DNA of 5,599 nt from an uncultured Intrasporangium sp. (GTDB lineage: Bacteria; Actinomycetota; Actinomycetes; Actinomycetales; Dermatophilaceae): positions 1 to 5,599 of the forward strand of contig CALMNV010000272.1 of the NCBI GenBank assembly GCA_937873285.1. The letters run 5' to 3'. Position 1 is the stretch's first letter; every line of letters starts with the position of its first letter. The notes under the pieces are model-generated. The model searched no databases, was not told where the DNA came from, and saw nothing but the letters and a program-made list of their open reading frames with translations. Below, piece after piece: positions 5,267 through 5,599 of the stretch. The position numbers were made by a program, and so were the translations under genes.

Positions 5267-5599
5267 TCATGGCTTCACCTGGTCCGACCCGGCGTCCCAC
5301 CGCGAGCCCGACGGACGCGGCTGGCCGTCGATGTCGGTGGCTGGAGCCGTCACGGTCTGGGTGAAGCTGGTGCCCCACACGACCGAGGTGCTGGGCTGCC
5401 CACGGCCCCACGCCGCGGAGGTCGACCCGGTCAGGTGGTAGTCGCCGAGCAGGCGGGGCGGGAGCAGCTCGGTGACGATGGCCGCCTGGCGGAAGGCGGG
5501 GTAGGTCCGGGAGGCGAGGACGCTGACGGACACGTCGAACGGGTCCTGCAGCCCCGGGGTGTCGGTCACCGTCGTCGCCTCGCCGCCCAGGGCGGCCAC
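5267..5599 (-). CDS. C-terminal end of a secreted beta-helix / choice-of-anchor-Q-like protein (5' end outside window)
   Basis: The frame is open from the right window edge to a TGA at 5269-5267, giving 110 residues of a protein whose start lies outside the window. Two stretches resemble the tail of right-handed parallel beta-helix proteins with a choice-of-anchor Q domain: GDYHLTGSTSAAWGRG, like the usual 'DYHL..GSPAIDAG', and DIDGQPRPSGSRWDAGSDQ, like the usual 'DIDGDPRP.G.G.DIGADE'. Such tails normally close large extracellular surface proteins. No transmembrane segment or sortase motif is visible here, and the protein ends ...DQVKP. It lies 146 bp upstream of MCO-A on the same strand, so co-transcription is plausible, although a strong inverted repeat separates the two. 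The family call rests on motif memory alone. The missing N-terminal part could hold any domain, including more cupredoxins. Confidence 0.7.
   Translation of the reverse strand: MAALGGEATTVTDTPGLQDPFDVSVSVLASRTYPAFRQAAIVTELLPPRLLGDYHLTGSTSAAWGRGQPSTSVVWGTSFTQTVTAPATDIDGQPRPSGSRWDAGSDQVKP

Noticed and set aside
5121..5411. Longer N-terminus for MCO-A from ATG 5270 or from the earlier start at 5411
   Set aside because: The 5411 start runs through the upstream gene. The 5270 start adds 50 Pro/Ala-rich residues before a Tat signal and would make the hairpin and GGGCT repeat coding. ATG 5120 has GGAG at six bases and puts the RR motif at residues 12-13. Position 5270 is kept as an alternative in the findings.
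1..5599. tRNA, rRNA, CRISPR array, insertion sequence, phage attachment site
   Set aside because: No cloverleaf, ribosomal segment, regularly spaced DNA repeats, transposase motif or terminal repeats were seen. The only DNA repeats are the short hairpin and the GGGCT tract.

Overview
The window is very GC-rich throughout, with codon third positions almost always G or C and short intergenic gaps. This points to a high-GC actinomycete (Actinomycetota). I cannot name a genus from the sequence. All convincing genes lie on the minus strand, so the operon reads from the right edge to the left edge. The long plus-strand reading frames are shadows of these genes.

Layout in transcription order: (1) 5599-5267, the 3' end of a gene whose product ends in a parallel-beta-helix / choice-of-anchor-Q-like tail. 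(2) A 146-bp gap with a perfect 13-bp inverted repeat and a GGGCT tandem repeat. (3) 5120-3840, 'MCO-A', a Tat-exported two-cupredoxin protein of 426 residues with a complete type 1 copper site and half of a trinuclear copper cluster. (4) 3823-2525, 'MCO-B', a two-cupredoxin paralogue that carries only the other half of the trinuclear cluster. Its Sec-type signal peptide is in frame with a well-placed ATG, but codon 2 is TGA. (5) 2514 to the left edge, 'MCO-C', a third two-cupredoxin paralogue with almost no copper ligands, followed by at least four Ig-like repeats and cut off by the window.

The main point is how the three tandem paralogues fit together. Laccase-type multicopper oxidases need four HxH motifs (eight His) for the trinuclear cluster, plus Cys, two His and usually Met for type 1 copper. 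MCO-A domain 1 supplies two HxH motifs and the whole type 1 site. MCO-B domain 2 supplies the other two HxH motifs (HPH and HSH). Neither protein is complete alone; together they hold the full canonical set exactly once. The inferred model is an extracytoplasmic oxidase split across subunits, with the active site at an A-B interface and MCO-C as a catalytically dead structural or anchoring subunit. Three proteins with two domains each give six cupredoxin domains, the number found in single-chain ceruloplasmin and in the large bacterial Mn(II) oxidase MnxG. The substrate cannot be read from the sequence; a metal ion such as Mn(II) is one possibility.

No tRNA, rRNA, CRISPR array, insertion sequence or attachment site was seen.
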